Position numbers and translations under genes: made by a program. The notes beneath the pieces are model-generated. The model saw only the letters and a list, made by a program, of their open reading frames with translations, did not search any database and was not told the DNA's origin. Shown piece after piece: positions 44,706 to 53,967 of a stretch of DNA of 64,000 nucleotides; position 1 is the stretch's first letter; each line of letters begins with the position of its first letter. Source of the stretch: Leptolinea tardivitalis (GTDB lineage: Bacteria > Chloroflexota > Anaerolineae > Anaerolineales > Anaerolineaceae); assembly GCF_001050275.1 (NCBI RefSeq), contig NZ_BBYA01000011.1:186001-250000 (forward strand), written 5' to 3'.

Positions 44706-45867
44706 TTCGCAACCTGATAAAGACCTAAAATCATTGAAGACTGTCAGAGTGCTCTCCATATTTGGAACCCGTCCGGAGGCTATAAAAATGGCCCCCGTAG
44801 TAAAGGCGTTGCAGGCAAACCCGTCTATTGATTCCCGTGTTTGTGTCACCGGACAGCACCGTGAAATGTTGGATCAGGTCTTATCATTATTTGATATTCA
44901 CCCGGATGTTGACTTGAACTTAATGCAGCCCAACCAACAACTGGCAGGGTTGACGTCTGAGATTCTTGTACACCTGGATGCGATATATTCCAAAATGAAA
45001 CCTGAATGGATTTTGGTGCAGGGAGATACCACAACTGCCATGGCTTCAGCTTTGGGGGCGTTTTATCAACGCATTAAGGTGGGGCATGTGGAAGCTGGAT
45101 TGCGCACCTTTGATAAATGGCAGCCATTCCCGGAAGAAGTCAACCGCCGAATCATCAGTACGGTGGCAGATTTGCATTTTGCACCAACAGAACATAGCCG
45201 GAATAATTTGCTTCACGAAGGTATTCCTGATGAGTCTATCAAAGTAACGGGGAACACTGTTGTGGATGCCTTGAATACCATTGTTAATCGTCCGGCTCCC
45301 GTAGAGGTGACGGATCTTCTGGAAACATTGGGGATATCCGAGACCCGCCAGTTAATTCTGATAACGGCTCATCGGCGGGAAAATTTTGGAGAGCCGTTGG
45401 AGCATATCTGCCAGGCCATACTGCAATTGGCTGATGCCTTTGGCGATCAAATGAGGTTTGTCTACCCTGTACATCGGAACCCCAATGTTTCTGAACCGGT
45501 TCACAGACTGCTTGGTCATCATAAGAGCATTCAACTCCTGGACCCGCTTGAATACTTGCCGCTCGTGCATTTGCTTAAAAACGCCAGACTGGTGCTGACA
45601 GATTCCGGTGGAATACAGGAAGAGGCTGTAAGCCTTGGAAAACCGACTCTCGTACTTCGAGAGAAAACGGAACGTCCTGAAGGACTTGAAAGTGGGATTC
45701 TTAAGCTGGTGGGAACTGACCCCAAGACCATAGTAAATGCAGTAAATAGTGTGTTGAATTCTTCTGATCAGAATTTTCGGCAAGGGTATTGCAACCCCTT
45801 TGGTGATGGTCAGGCTTCCCATCGGATCGTTGATGCCATTCTTGACCACAGGGAGTTTACTGGTTGA
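44689..45867 (+). CDS. wecB: UDP-N-acetylglucosamine 2-epimerase (non-hydrolysing)
   Basis: 392 residues from the GTG at 44689, overlapping wecC; the family core begins about 17 residues later (VLSIFGTRPEAIKMAPVVKA), and a TTG at 44734 is a possible later start. WecB converts UDP-GlcNAc to UDP-ManNAc. Conserved stretches: LVQGDTTTAMASALGAFYQ, GHVEAGLRTFDKWQPFPEE, HRRENFGEPL and LVLTDSGGIQEEAVSLGKP. Genomic pairing with WecC is exactly the standard pathway. Confidence 0.95.
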   Translation: MWDVSDSQPDKDLKSLKTVRVLSIFGTRPEAIKMAPVVKALQANPSIDSRVCVTGQHREMLDQVLSLFDIHPDVDLNLMQPNQQLAGLTSEILVHLDAIYSKMKPEWILVQGDTTTAMASALGAFYQRIKVGHVEAGLRTFDKWQPFPEEVNRRIISTVADLHFAPTEHSRNNLLHEGIPDESIKVTGNTVVDALNTIVNRPAPVEVTDLLETLGISETRQLILITAHRRENFGEPLEHICQAILQLADAFGDQMRFVYPVHRNPNVSEPVHRLLGHHKSIQLLDPLEYLPLVHLLKNARLVLTDSGGIQEEAVSLGKPTLVLREKTERPEGLESGILKLVGTDPKTIVNAVNSVLNSSDQNFRQGYCNPFGDGQASHRIVDAILDHREFTG

Positions 45868-46910
45868 TGCAGCCTACTTTATCAGGTGTTACGAACCGGG
45901 GTGTATTCATCCTTCCTAAGATAGATGGCTTAGGCGGACCTGCCTCTTTCCGCGGCCGGTTGACCCGTGGATTGAAGGAAAGAGGTATTGAAGAACTGGA
46001 TTCCATCGAAGATGAACGATGCGGTGCTGTCCTTGTCATCGGGGGAACAAAAGACATCGGCACGCTTCTCAAAGCAAGACGGAAAAATCTTCGGATTGTT
46101 CAACGGCTGAATGGCATGAATTGGATACATCGGAAACTCAGAGTGGCTCCCGATTATTACGTTCGTTGTGAAATTAACAATCTTCTCTTGCGATATATTC
46201 GTAAAAATTTGGCCGACCGGATTGTTTATCAAAGCCAGTTTGCCAGCAAGTGGTGGCAGACGGTTTGCGGGACAACCCGGGCTCCTTCTTCCGTTGCTTA
46301 TAATGGCGTTGATTTGAATGAGTTTTCCCCGGCAGGAAGTGAGGAACTTCCATCCGATATCTATCGGCTATTAATGGTAGAAGCTCATATTGGCGGTGGG
46401 TATGAACGTGGTTTGGATACTGCAGTCAAGTTGACCCAACTTTTGAATCAACAAATGGATAAACCTGTTCGATTAACGGTGGCCGGGAGTGTTCCAGAGC
46501 ACTTGAAAACTTACTGGTCACGCCAATCGGGCGGTCAGGTTGACTGGGCGGGAGTGGTACCTGGAAATCAGATTGCCTCTTTAGACCGGTCTGCACATCT
46601 ACTGTTTTCAGCTGACCTAAATGCTGCCTGTCCCAACGCCGTCATCGAAGCCCTGGCTTGCGGACTGCCTGTTCTGGCATATGCTACAGGTTCTCTCCCT
46701 GAAATCATTACGGGAAATTCGGGTTTGGTTGTACCCTATGGATCCAACTACTGGAATTTGGAAAATCCGGATATTGCCGGACTGGCAAAAGGAGCGGCTG
46801 AGATCCTGTTGAATCAGGATAAATTCCGTCAGCCGGCCCGCCAGAGGGCGGAAGAAGCATTCGGTATATCCCGAATGGTGGATCAATACACTTCGATCCT
46901 TTTTGATTAA
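45867..46910 (+). CDS. Glycosyltransferase family 4 protein
   Basis: 347 residues from ATG 45867, which overlaps the wecB stop as TGATG; translation is coupled. A GT-B fold: LPKIDGLGGPASFRGRLTRG near the N-terminus, VAYNGVDLNEFSPAGS in the middle, and the donor-binding end DLNAACPNAVIEALACGLPV followed by LPEIITGNSGLVV, typical GT4 (E-x7-E) pattern with Glu of ALACGLP region. It likely adds a sugar, perhaps ManNAcA, to a polysaccharide repeat unit. The true acceptor is unknown. Confidence 0.88.
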   Translation: MQPTLSGVTNRGVFILPKIDGLGGPASFRGRLTRGLKERGIEELDSIEDERCGAVLVIGGTKDIGTLLKARRKNLRIVQRLNGMNWIHRKLRVAPDYYVRCEINNLLLRYIRKNLADRIVYQSQFASKWWQTVCGTTRAPSSVAYNGVDLNEFSPAGSEELPSDIYRLLMVEAHIGGGYERGLDTAVKLTQLLNQQMDKPVRLTVAGSVPEHLKTYWSRQSGGQVDWAGVVPGNQIASLDRSAHLLFSADLNAACPNAVIEALACGLPVLAYATGSLPEIITGNSGLVVPYGSNYWNLENPDIAGLAKGAAEILLNQDKFRQPARQRAEEAFGISRMVDQYTSILFD

Positions 46911-46919
46911 GGTCTGCTT

Positions 46920-47435
46920 CTATAAAGGGGGTTCCATGCCTGGAAGTAAAACACCATCCTGCCCCCGGCTGATTTCCCATGGGTAAACGATATATGCATC
47001 GGTAATTGCTGCATAGAAATCTGGCCTGACGTTGCCGAACAAATTCCGATATGGATTAAAGTGAAGCACACAGGTGGAAGGCATTCCACCGGCGCCGGAA
47101 ATGCGGTTTTTGACGGCTGTTATAGTTCGCCCGGAACCCCAGACATCGTCTACGATAAGAATGCGTTTATCACGAACCAGGGTTTCATCGGGAAATTGCA
47201 GGAATTTTGGCCAAACGCGCAACCGGGCATGTTCCTTTTCCCCTTCAATTTCTGCCGGAAAATCAACGGCTGCTGTCAAAATAATCGTGATACTTAATGC
47301 TTCTGCGAGCAAACCGCCTGGAACGATCCCCCCGCGGGTAATCATCAGCATGGCATCAAATTCTGATTCAAACTGGGGAATGATGTGGTCGACTAATTGA
47401 TCAATATCCTGCCAGGTGAGGATTTCACGGCGCAT
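46920..47435 (-). CDS. Phosphoribosyltransferase (xanthine/hypoxanthine PRT-like)
   Basis: 171 residues. The PRPP-binding motif is KRILIVDDVWGSGRTITAV near residue 95-110, and an N-terminal LMITRGGIVPGGLLAEAL contacts the pyrophosphate. These are the marks of type I phosphoribosyltransferases; the DVWGSGRT form resembles xanthine-guanine PRT of archaea and Gram-positives. Purine salvage is likely. It is convergent with the preceding GT4 gene with a nine-base gap. Confidence 0.85.
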   Translation of the reverse strand: MRREILTWQDIDQLVDHIIPQFESEFDAMLMITRGGIVPGGLLAEALSITIILTAAVDFPAEIEGEKEHARLRVWPKFLQFPDETLVRDKRILIVDDVWGSGRTITAVKNRISGAGGMPSTCVLHFNPYRNLFGNVRPDFYAAITDAYIVYPWEISRGQDGVLLPGMEPPL

Positions 47436-47523
47436 GTTGGATCACCCTTCCGCTAGTAATTGTGACGAATAAATTATAGCAAACACTCCCTATAAATCGA
47501 ATATTTGCGTCTTAATCTAATTA

Positions 47524-47560
47524 TAAAAATACGAGCGGTGAACCAATAATCACCGCTCGT
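47524..47560 (-). terminator. Terminator of the bactofilin-like gene
   Basis: ACGAGCGGTGA (47531-47541) pairs with TCACCGCTCGT (47550-47560). On the minus strand the stem is followed by ATTTTTATAA (47530-47521). It closes the gene ending at 47582. Confidence 0.88.
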
Positions 47561-47581
47561 TTATAAGAGTATGGCTAACTA

Positions 47582-48988
47582 TTAAATCGCTTCAACGGAA
47601 GGATTGTTTTTCTGCTTGAAAACCAACCACATGGCGCCGACACCCAACAGGGTAGCTATGATTCCGAATAGAAGACCCAGGAATGGGATGGCCCGTAATA
47701 TGGCATAAACGACTACTCCAATGATCAATGGCCAGACAATATTTGAATTTGTCGGCGCAAGTTTGGAGAAAATCCATTGACCGGCAAAGTACGACACGAT
47801 GACTTTGCTGATGAAGGACACAGCCAGACTGAAAATGGCACCCGCAGTTGCCAGAGCGGAAAGTCCTAGAGCCACTGTGATTCCACCCAGACCACCCACT
47901 GTTACAAATCCGATGATTACTCCCACCAGAATTATGAGGAATAATGCCAGGAAGAGGGCTGCATACCCCACAATAACGATGACGAAACCGTAACCCGTGG
48001 ATTGCCAGGGTTTCATTTTTACCATGTCAATATTCTCGTTAAGTAGGGTCGGAAATTTCCAGAGTAATAAGGCACCCACCAGCAGAAGAGAGATCAGGTT
48101 GCTTGCAAATCCGGATAGAGAGCTAAAGATGGCCAAAGCTTGACTTGCAGGAGAAGGTGCAGGAACTGGCTTTGTGGCTGCGTTAGTTTCTTCTTCAGAT
48201 GGGACAGGAGTGTGGAAGACGATCCCACCGGCAGGGGTGGCGGCAATAGAACTGCTTTGATTGACTTTGCTGGTATATGTCATTACACCACCAATCATAG
48301 CAACCGGATCAACGCGTAAACCGGGTTTAAGATTGCGGGAAACACCCATATTTTGGATGAATGGAGGTGTTTGATTAACCTGACTGGATGGATTGCCGAC
48401 AATGAATTCTGCATTACGGCCAATTTTCCCGCTGACTTCAATAGCTTCGCCGTATACAACGGCATCTTGCCCGGTTTCACCGTCTAACACAGCCTGGTAT
48501 AGACCGGCGCGAATATCCTTGCCGGTTTTTGAACCAGCCGATTGAATATAGCTGTATCCAGCATAATACAGGTTGCGGTCAATGGCAGAAGCAGCTCCAT
48601 TGGTCAATGTTGCACTGGCACCGAGAACACTTCCGGTTACTTTGCCATCTACAGTGATGTTTTGGGCTGCCGTAAAGATATTTCCATCAATTGTTGCTCC
48701 TTCAACTATGGTAACTGCGCGCCCCAATGCGATCAGATCGCCATTAACATCGCCTTTGATGATGATATCATTTCCAAAAGCCATCAATGTGCCATTAATG
48801 GTTCCGTCCATACGGACGGTATCGGCACTGAGGACAAGATCATCATTGATCGTTTCGCCTTCTTTGACGACGCCTGAATTATTGATCTCGGCGGCATGCA
48901 CAGGCGGAACTATGGTAAATAACGCCATAGCAAGAATAAAAAGAGCGGCTATTCCCCGCCAAATGAAATTCCCTTTACTCATGTTCAT
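47582..48988 (-). CDS. Secreted bactofilin-like beta-helix protein with C-terminal membrane domain
   Basis: 468 residues with AAGGAAGGG before the ATG. A signal peptide (1-32, ending VHAAE) is followed by a right-handed beta-helix-like stretch (about 40-160) with repeated G-x-I-x-G-N-L-type turns, as in bactofilin/polymer-forming proteins (DTVRMDGTINGTLMAFGNDI, IKGDVNGDLIALGRAVTIVE). A low-complexity Thr/Ala/Pro linker precedes five hydrophobic segments (about 300-460). Bactofilins are normally cytosolic; here the helix would lie outside the membrane. It is monocistronic. Function unknown, perhaps envelope integrity. Confidence 0.75.
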   Translation of the reverse strand: MNMSKGNFIWRGIAALFILAMALFTIVPPVHAAEINNSGVVKEGETINDDLVLSADTVRMDGTINGTLMAFGNDIIIKGDVNGDLIALGRAVTIVEGATIDGNIFTAAQNITVDGKVTGSVLGASATLTNGAASAIDRNLYYAGYSYIQSAGSKTGKDIRAGLYQAVLDGETGQDAVVYGEAIEVSGKIGRNAEFIVGNPSSQVNQTPPFIQNMGVSRNLKPGLRVDPVAMIGGVMTYTSKVNQSSSIAATPAGGIVFHTPVPSEEETNAATKPVPAPSPASQALAIFSSLSGFASNLISLLLVGALLLWKFPTLLNENIDMVKMKPWQSTGYGFVIVIVGYAALFLALFLIILVGVIIGFVTVGGLGGITVALGLSALATAGAIFSLAVSFISKVIVSYFAGQWIFSKLAPTNSNIVWPLIIGVVVYAILRAIPFLGLLFGIIATLLGVGAMWLVFKQKNNPSVEAI

Positions 48989-49110
48989 CTTTCCCTTCCT
49001 TTGGTTAAATGGGTATACCCCATCTTTCTATTAAACATCATGTTTCATGAAATAATACGAGTTTCTGTATAATTCGTTGCAAACCTTATTTGGAATAGTA
49101 CCGATTGTTA

Positions 49111-49151
49111 TTAAAGAAAGCAGAATCTCCCGCTCAAACGGGAGATTCTGC
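49111..49151 (-). terminator. Terminator of the M42/solute-binding operon
   Basis: GCAGAATCTCCCG (49120-49132) pairs perfectly with CGGGAGATTCTGC (49139-49151). On the minus strand the stem is followed by TTTCTTTAAT (49119-49110). It lies 32 bases after the last operon gene. Confidence 0.88.
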
Positions 49152-49182
49152 ATATACCTCGGGTAAAGATTGGAGGAAATGT

Positions 49183-49497
49183 CTATTGTTTTCCTAAAAC
49201 CAGCAAAGTTCCACCAATCGTTAATGCAAGTAGAATCCCACCCCCCAGAACAATTCCCAATGTTTGATCGCGATTTTCTTCGATTTCAATCTGATAAGCT
49301 GTAGCACTGGCTGCCAGTTGGGTTGGATTCGGTGGGGCAATGTGCTCGCTTTGCGGTGCTGGCGGAAGGTCTGCCACTTCAAATGGATTGGGCTGAATGG
49401 CAATCCAGTAACATACCAGCAGAAAAACAATGACAACCACAAACTGTGCCACAATTTGCTTATCAAGGTTTTGAAAGAGTTTGGTCCATTTTGTCAT
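49183..49497 (-). CDS. Small membrane protein, two transmembrane helices
   Basis: 104 residues from ATG at 49495-49497, preferred because an upstream ATG (49573-49575) overlaps the previous gene. Two hydrophobic helices (about 15-35 and 82-102, GIVLGGGILLALTIGGTLLV) flank a Pro-rich loop (NPFEVADLPPAPQSEHIAPP). No domain is recognised. It is the last gene of the minus-strand operon, 16 bases after the solute-binding gene. Confidence 0.6.
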   Translation of the reverse strand: MTKWTKLFQNLDKQIVAQFVVVIVFLLVCYWIAIQPNPFEVADLPPAPQSEHIAPPNPTQLAASATAYQIEIEENRDQTLGIVLGGGILLALTIGGTLLVLGKQ

Positions 49498-49513
49498 GGA
49501 AAAAATCCCGGAG

Positions 49514-50797
49514 TTATTTTGACGCCGGAGCGGCGAGGCGTTCTTGTACTGTATTAGCCGCTTTGGCAGGATCACTTTGTTTTTTCAGGATCAAGATGGT
49601 TGCCTCCTGTACAGCAGGACCCAGTGTAGCCATGATTTCAGCCGGTGGGCGGATTTCTGCTGCCAGTGCAATCAGGTTTAGTTGAGACTTGAGAGGAGTA
49701 TCCGGCCAGGAAGTCAGCGCAGACGGCCGGGGGGGAAGGCTGTTATTAATCAGATTCCATTTTGCCAGAAATTCACTGCGAGTGAGAAATTCAGCCAATC
49801 GCACACTTAATTGCCGCCGTTCAGGATTGGTATCAGTGAGTGCCCAGACTGTGCCGCTGGCATATGTGGCACTCTCATCGCCGAGCGACGGAACCGCATA
49901 TATGCTGGTGTCTTCTGGTTTTACCGCAAGATAATTTGACAACCAGGTGATTACCCAATTTCCCTGCTGGTTAATAAAAAGATCAAAAACCTGTTTGTCG
50001 GTCTGGTAATTGATCAACCAGGTTGGAAATACATTTTTCTCCACACCGGAAGCAAGCAGTGAAAGTGTTTGTTCCAGTTTTTCTGTTTGGATTTGCGGAA
50101 GGAATTGTACATCCTGGGTGCTTCCACCGGCGGACCGATACAAAGCCAGCGGAACGGCCGCTTGTGGGTCTGCTGCTGCAAATAATACTGACGTTCCTAA
50201 TTTTTTAATATCTTCCCAGGTTGGAGCTTGAGAAGCCTGACGATTACTGCGATTGACCAACACCAGGGCATCACCGGTTAGAGGCAAACCATAAGTGTCA
50301 TCCTGGAATGTGGAAAGTTCTCTGGCGAAGGGATACCAGTCTGTTTCATCCAGCACATTTGAGAGCCCGTCATAAGGGAAAATGATCCCTTTTCGGGCGG
50401 TATCTTCCATTTGACTCCGATTAAGAAGCGCCAGAGATGGCATGGCATCCGGAGCTGCGGCAGAGGTAAGTGTCAATGTTTCCAGTAATCCCGAGGTTCC
50501 GCTGTCAGCTTTAACCCGAATATCAACACTAACCCCGGGATTTTGTTCCTCGAATTCTGAAATCGTTTTTTGCAGCAATTCAGAAGCCTGAGATTTTCCC
50601 GCTGGATCAAATTGCACAGGAACCCAGATGGTCAATTTTTGCAGATTCTTTGTTGGCGGAATGCTTGTAGCGGTTGGACTTACCGGGCTTGGTTCAGGAG
50701 TCTCAACCGTCGGAAGCTCAGGCGTAGGAGTTGATGCCGGAAGAATGGAACATCCGGTTAGCAACAAAGATATCAGAATTAATGAGAGAAATCGCAT
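49514..50797 (-). CDS. Extracellular solute-binding lipoprotein, family 1 type
   Basis: 427 residues. Lipoprotein signal with lipobox LLTGC (Cys at 16), then a Thr/Pro linker, then a periplasmic-binding fold: KLTIWVPVQFDPAGKSQASE, ISEFEEQNPGVSVDIRVKAD, FPYDGLSNVLDETDWYPFAR and YGLPLTGDALVLVNR. Similar to sugar-binding proteins of ABC transporters, but no ABC permease is nearby, so it could serve a distant transporter or as a sensor. It starts directly after the M42 gene stop with no gap. Confidence 0.82.
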   Translation of the reverse strand: MRFLSLILISLLLTGCSILPASTPTPELPTVETPEPSPVSPTATSIPPTKNLQKLTIWVPVQFDPAGKSQASELLQKTISEFEEQNPGVSVDIRVKADSGTSGLLETLTLTSAAAPDAMPSLALLNRSQMEDTARKGIIFPYDGLSNVLDETDWYPFARELSTFQDDTYGLPLTGDALVLVNRSNRQASQAPTWEDIKKLGTSVLFAAADPQAAVPLALYRSAGGSTQDVQFLPQIQTEKLEQTLSLLASGVEKNVFPTWLINYQTDKQVFDLFINQQGNWVITWLSNYLAVKPEDTSIYAVPSLGDESATYASGTVWALTDTNPERRQLSVRLAEFLTRSEFLAKWNLINNSLPPRPSALTSWPDTPLKSQLNLIALAAEIRPPAEIMATLGPAVQEATILILKKQSDPAKAANTVQERLAAPASK

Positions 50798-51793
50798 TTA
50801 TAGATTTATTGGATCACTGAGGAATGATAGGATCAATCGAACAGCGTTTTCTACATCATCCATATCAACCATTTCGGAAGGCGAGTGAACGTACCGGCAT
50901 GGGATCGAAATACTACCTGATGGAACACCGGCACGACTCGTTTGAATAGCCCGTGCATCTGTTGTGCCGCCTTCAAGGACTTCCAATTGATACGGAATTT
51001 TCTTTGATTCGGCGATTTGTATAAAATGTTGAACAAGACGGGGATCTGCCAGCATCCCGCTGTCTCGTACTTTTATTGCCGGTCCTTTACCCAACGATAC
51101 TGACATACGGGCGGATTTTGGTGTATCACCGGTTACTGTGACATCAATGGAAATTCCAAGATCTGGATTAATTCCATAGGCTGAAGTCGTTGCACCGCGG
51201 GTGCCAACCTCTTCCTGGGTACTAAAGACAAAGAATACATCATGAGGCGTTTGTTTCAACTGGCGCATTACATCAATTTGAATAGCCACACCAATACGGT
51301 CATCCAGCGCTTTGGATACAATCCGTTTTCCCATATCGATAAATGGTCTTTCAAAGATAGCAAGGTCACCTACTTGGAGTGGACATTCCTTCCGGGTTGA
51401 AAACCCGCAGTCAATATATAACTGATCAAACGTGGGGACCTGATTCGCATTTTCAAGTTTTTCCACAAAAATCACACCGTGAAGTCCATTCAAGAATTGG
51501 ACACGCCCGCCAATACAATTGACTGCTCTGACACCGCCGATGGTGGTGAAACGGAGAAAACCATTGTCATCCACATGGGTGACAATCACTCCAATTTCAT
51601 CCATATGGGCGGATAGCATAATACTCAAACCGCCGGGTTTCTTGTTCCCCATGTGGGCAATCACATTACCCAGAGCATCAACTTTAACATCTTTTGTATA
51701 ACGAGAGATATTTTCTATGACAAGGTCGCGTACTTTACTTTCATATCCTGATGGACCTGTGGTTTCGACCAGTTGTTGAATCAATTCTTTCAT
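50798..51793 (-). CDS. M42 family metallo-aminopeptidase (third of three)
   Basis: 331 residues. M42 enzymes are dinuclear-metal aminopeptidases, often tetrahedral dodecamers, that cleave acidic or other N-terminal residues from peptides. Metal and catalytic residues are in place: SAHMDEIGVIV (His/Asp), KALDDRIGVA (Asp), FSTQEEVGTRG (Glu-Glu), SIDVTVTGD (Asp) and CRYVHSPSEMV (His). It is the downstream-most of three tandem M42 genes. No signal peptide, so it is cytosolic. Confidence 0.93.
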   Translation of the reverse strand: MKELIQQLVETTGPSGYESKVRDLVIENISRYTKDVKVDALGNVIAHMGNKKPGGLSIMLSAHMDEIGVIVTHVDDNGFLRFTTIGGVRAVNCIGGRVQFLNGLHGVIFVEKLENANQVPTFDQLYIDCGFSTRKECPLQVGDLAIFERPFIDMGKRIVSKALDDRIGVAIQIDVMRQLKQTPHDVFFVFSTQEEVGTRGATTSAYGINPDLGISIDVTVTGDTPKSARMSVSLGKGPAIKVRDSGMLADPRLVQHFIQIAESKKIPYQLEVLEGGTTDARAIQTSRAGVPSGSISIPCRYVHSPSEMVDMDDVENAVRLILSFLSDPINL

Positions 51794-51826
51794 GCCAGTC
51801 TCCTGGAAAATCGTATTATTCTTGGT

Positions 51827-52900
51827 CTAGCGTGGTAATGCGAGAATATCGTTATTAATCGTATGGAGCACGGATTGAAGCAGGTCAACCATACCAGCTA
51901 TATCCGAGTGCCAGGCAACGGAACAGGGTGTATGGGCAAACCGGATGGGTACGGATATTGACATGCTGGGTATGCCTTCACGCTGTTTATGGATGGAACC
52001 AGCATCCGTCCCTCCGCCGCCAGGTTGACGGATCTGGTAGGGAATGGATGACTTTTGTGCACAATCTTGTACCAACCGGACAAGACGCGGATCAGATAGC
52101 GTGTAGCCATCTGCCACATACAACGCCGGGCCGAATCCCATTCGGGTGTTGTACCCGATATTTTCATCGTCATTCCACACAGGTAAATCGTTGGCTGGAG
52201 TGGCATCCACAGCTATGGCAGCATCAGGATTAAAGGCATAGGCAGCCGTCCGTGCACCGCGAAGTCCGATTTCTTCCTGTGTAGTAAAAGCAGCCAGAAG
52301 GTCAATATTCTCCGGCGGATTTTCCAGCAGAGTCAATAGTATGGCTACACCCAGTCGATCGTCCAGAGCCTTTCCGGTAAAGCTGAAACCGTTATCGTGA
52401 AATTCCGTTGAAAAGACAGCCCGTTCGCCTGGCTTGACTTTTCCGGCACCACCGGGCCCCAGGTCAATGCGCAAATTCTCGAGTGTAATCGGACTTTTAC
52501 GTTCATCTGGTTCCGTCAAATGGATGGGTTTGGCCCCGATGATGGCTGGAATACGTTGTTTCCCTACAAGCACTGTTTTCCCAGGGAGAACACGCAGGTC
52601 AATCCCTCCGACAATTTCGAAGTGGTAAAGACCGCCTTCTTCTTCTTCCACAATCATCAGCCCAACTTCGTCCATATGGGCCGCCAGCATCAGCCGGAAT
52701 GCATTCGGTTTGCCGCAGGAATGCTCCACAAGAACATTCCCAAGGGCATCTACCCTATAGGGTATTTTCAACGAGTCCAGATACTCTTTTACAACAATCC
52801 GGACTTCTCCCTCAGCACCGGATACCCCGGATGCGTTGGATAGTTTTTCGACAAGATCAATGAAATGGCGGGAGAGGGGTTTTGTTTGTTCGGAAGTCAT
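51827..52900 (-). CDS. M42 family metallo-aminopeptidase (second of three)
   Basis: 357 residues from the ATG at 52898-52900 (GGGAGG upstream). All M42 metal ligands are visible: AAHMDEVGLMIV, GKALDDRLGVAILL, FTTQEEIGLRG, IAVDATPAND and IRFAHTPCSV. It differs in a short acidic loop after AAHMDEVGLMIVEEEEGG. It begins two bases after the previous M42 stop, so the three peptidases are co-transcribed. Confidence 0.93.
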   Translation of the reverse strand: MTSEQTKPLSRHFIDLVEKLSNASGVSGAEGEVRIVVKEYLDSLKIPYRVDALGNVLVEHSCGKPNAFRLMLAAHMDEVGLMIVEEEEGGLYHFEIVGGIDLRVLPGKTVLVGKQRIPAIIGAKPIHLTEPDERKSPITLENLRIDLGPGGAGKVKPGERAVFSTEFHDNGFSFTGKALDDRLGVAILLTLLENPPENIDLLAAFTTQEEIGLRGARTAAYAFNPDAAIAVDATPANDLPVWNDDENIGYNTRMGFGPALYVADGYTLSDPRLVRLVQDCAQKSSIPYQIRQPGGGGTDAGSIHKQREGIPSMSISVPIRFAHTPCSVAWHSDIAGMVDLLQSVLHTINNDILALPR

Positions 52901-52902
52901 TT

Positions 52903-53961
52903 TCAATCCTCCCACCGGATTTGCTGAACGAAATCTGCTTCAAGACTGGCCACTGTCTGTGCCAGTAAATGCCCGGCGCGCTGGATATCTTTCATTGATA
53001 CAAGTTCAACAGGCGTATGCATGTACCGGATGGGAATGCTGATATAAAGTGATGGCAGGCCGGCACCGGAAACCTGTAGATCCATGGCATCTGTCCCGGA
53101 TTGAGCTGGTGAGACTTCCGTCTGGAAGGGGATATCCAGGTGTTCAGCCACCTTCTTAAATACTTCAAATATAGCAGGGTGTGTATTCGGTCCCCAGCCC
53201 AGGGTAATACCTTTGCCAAAAGGAACAGTCTTATATCCACCACCGCCGGGACCTTTTGCAAAGGTCACATCGATGGCCACGGCAATATCAGGTCGGACAT
53301 CGTAGGGTGATGTGATGGCTCCTGCCAGAGTCTCTTCTTCCTGTACAGTGGCAACCGCCCAGACATCCCAGGTATGTCGTATGGTCGAAAGTTCGTGCAG
53401 GCAAACGCTTAACGCAGCTACCGAGGCGCGATTATCCAGTGTATGACCGGCCAGCGTGTTATCTGTCAATTCGATCGGAGGTTGCGCAAAGGAGATAGGG
53501 TCACCTGTTCGAACCAGTGCTCTGGTTTCTTCGGTAGATAAACCGACATCGATTAAAAGATATTCCATGGGGACGGTCTTTTTGCCGATAAATTCAGGAA
53601 GCAGGCGTGGAGACGGCTGTCCGATAACACCGGGCAAATCCCGGCGGCCATGAACAATCACTTTCTGGCCTGGCAAAATCCGTGGATCAACCCCACCGAT
53701 TCTGGTGAATCGGATAAAACCGTTCTGCACCTGGGTGACCATCAAACCAATGGCATCCATATGAGCTGCCAGCAGAATCCTTGGTCGAGGTTCTGAGGCT
53801 GTGCCGCGGCGGATTCCATAGAGGTTTCCCAGCCGACTGGTTTGAAGCTCATCGACAAATGGACCCCATTCATCAGCAATAACCTGACGTACAGGGCTTT
53901 CATATCCGGATAAGCCCGGAAGAGCCAGAATTTTTTTCAGAAAAGGAAGGGAATCATACAT
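52903..53961 (-). CDS. M42 family metallo-aminopeptidase (first of three)
   Basis: 352 residues. Ligand sites: AAHMDAIGLMVT, GHTLDNRASVAAL (the usual ALDDR is LDNR), ATVQEEETLAGA, IAIDVTFAKG and IRYMHTPVEL. The DDR to DNR change leaves the first metal-binding Asp in place but alters its neighbour. Overall sequence is the most diverged of the three, which points to a different peptide preference. It follows the Thr/Pro-rich membrane gene after six bases. Confidence 0.9.
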   Translation of the reverse strand: MYDSLPFLKKILALPGLSGYESPVRQVIADEWGPFVDELQTSRLGNLYGIRRGTASEPRPRILLAAHMDAIGLMVTQVQNGFIRFTRIGGVDPRILPGQKVIVHGRRDLPGVIGQPSPRLLPEFIGKKTVPMEYLLIDVGLSTEETRALVRTGDPISFAQPPIELTDNTLAGHTLDNRASVAALSVCLHELSTIRHTWDVWAVATVQEEETLAGAITSPYDVRPDIAVAIDVTFAKGPGGGGYKTVPFGKGITLGWGPNTHPAIFEVFKKVAEHLDIPFQTEVSPAQSGTDAMDLQVSGAGLPSLYISIPIRYMHTPVELVSMKDIQRAGHLLAQTVASLEADFVQQIRWED

Positions 53962-53967
53962 AATGGT

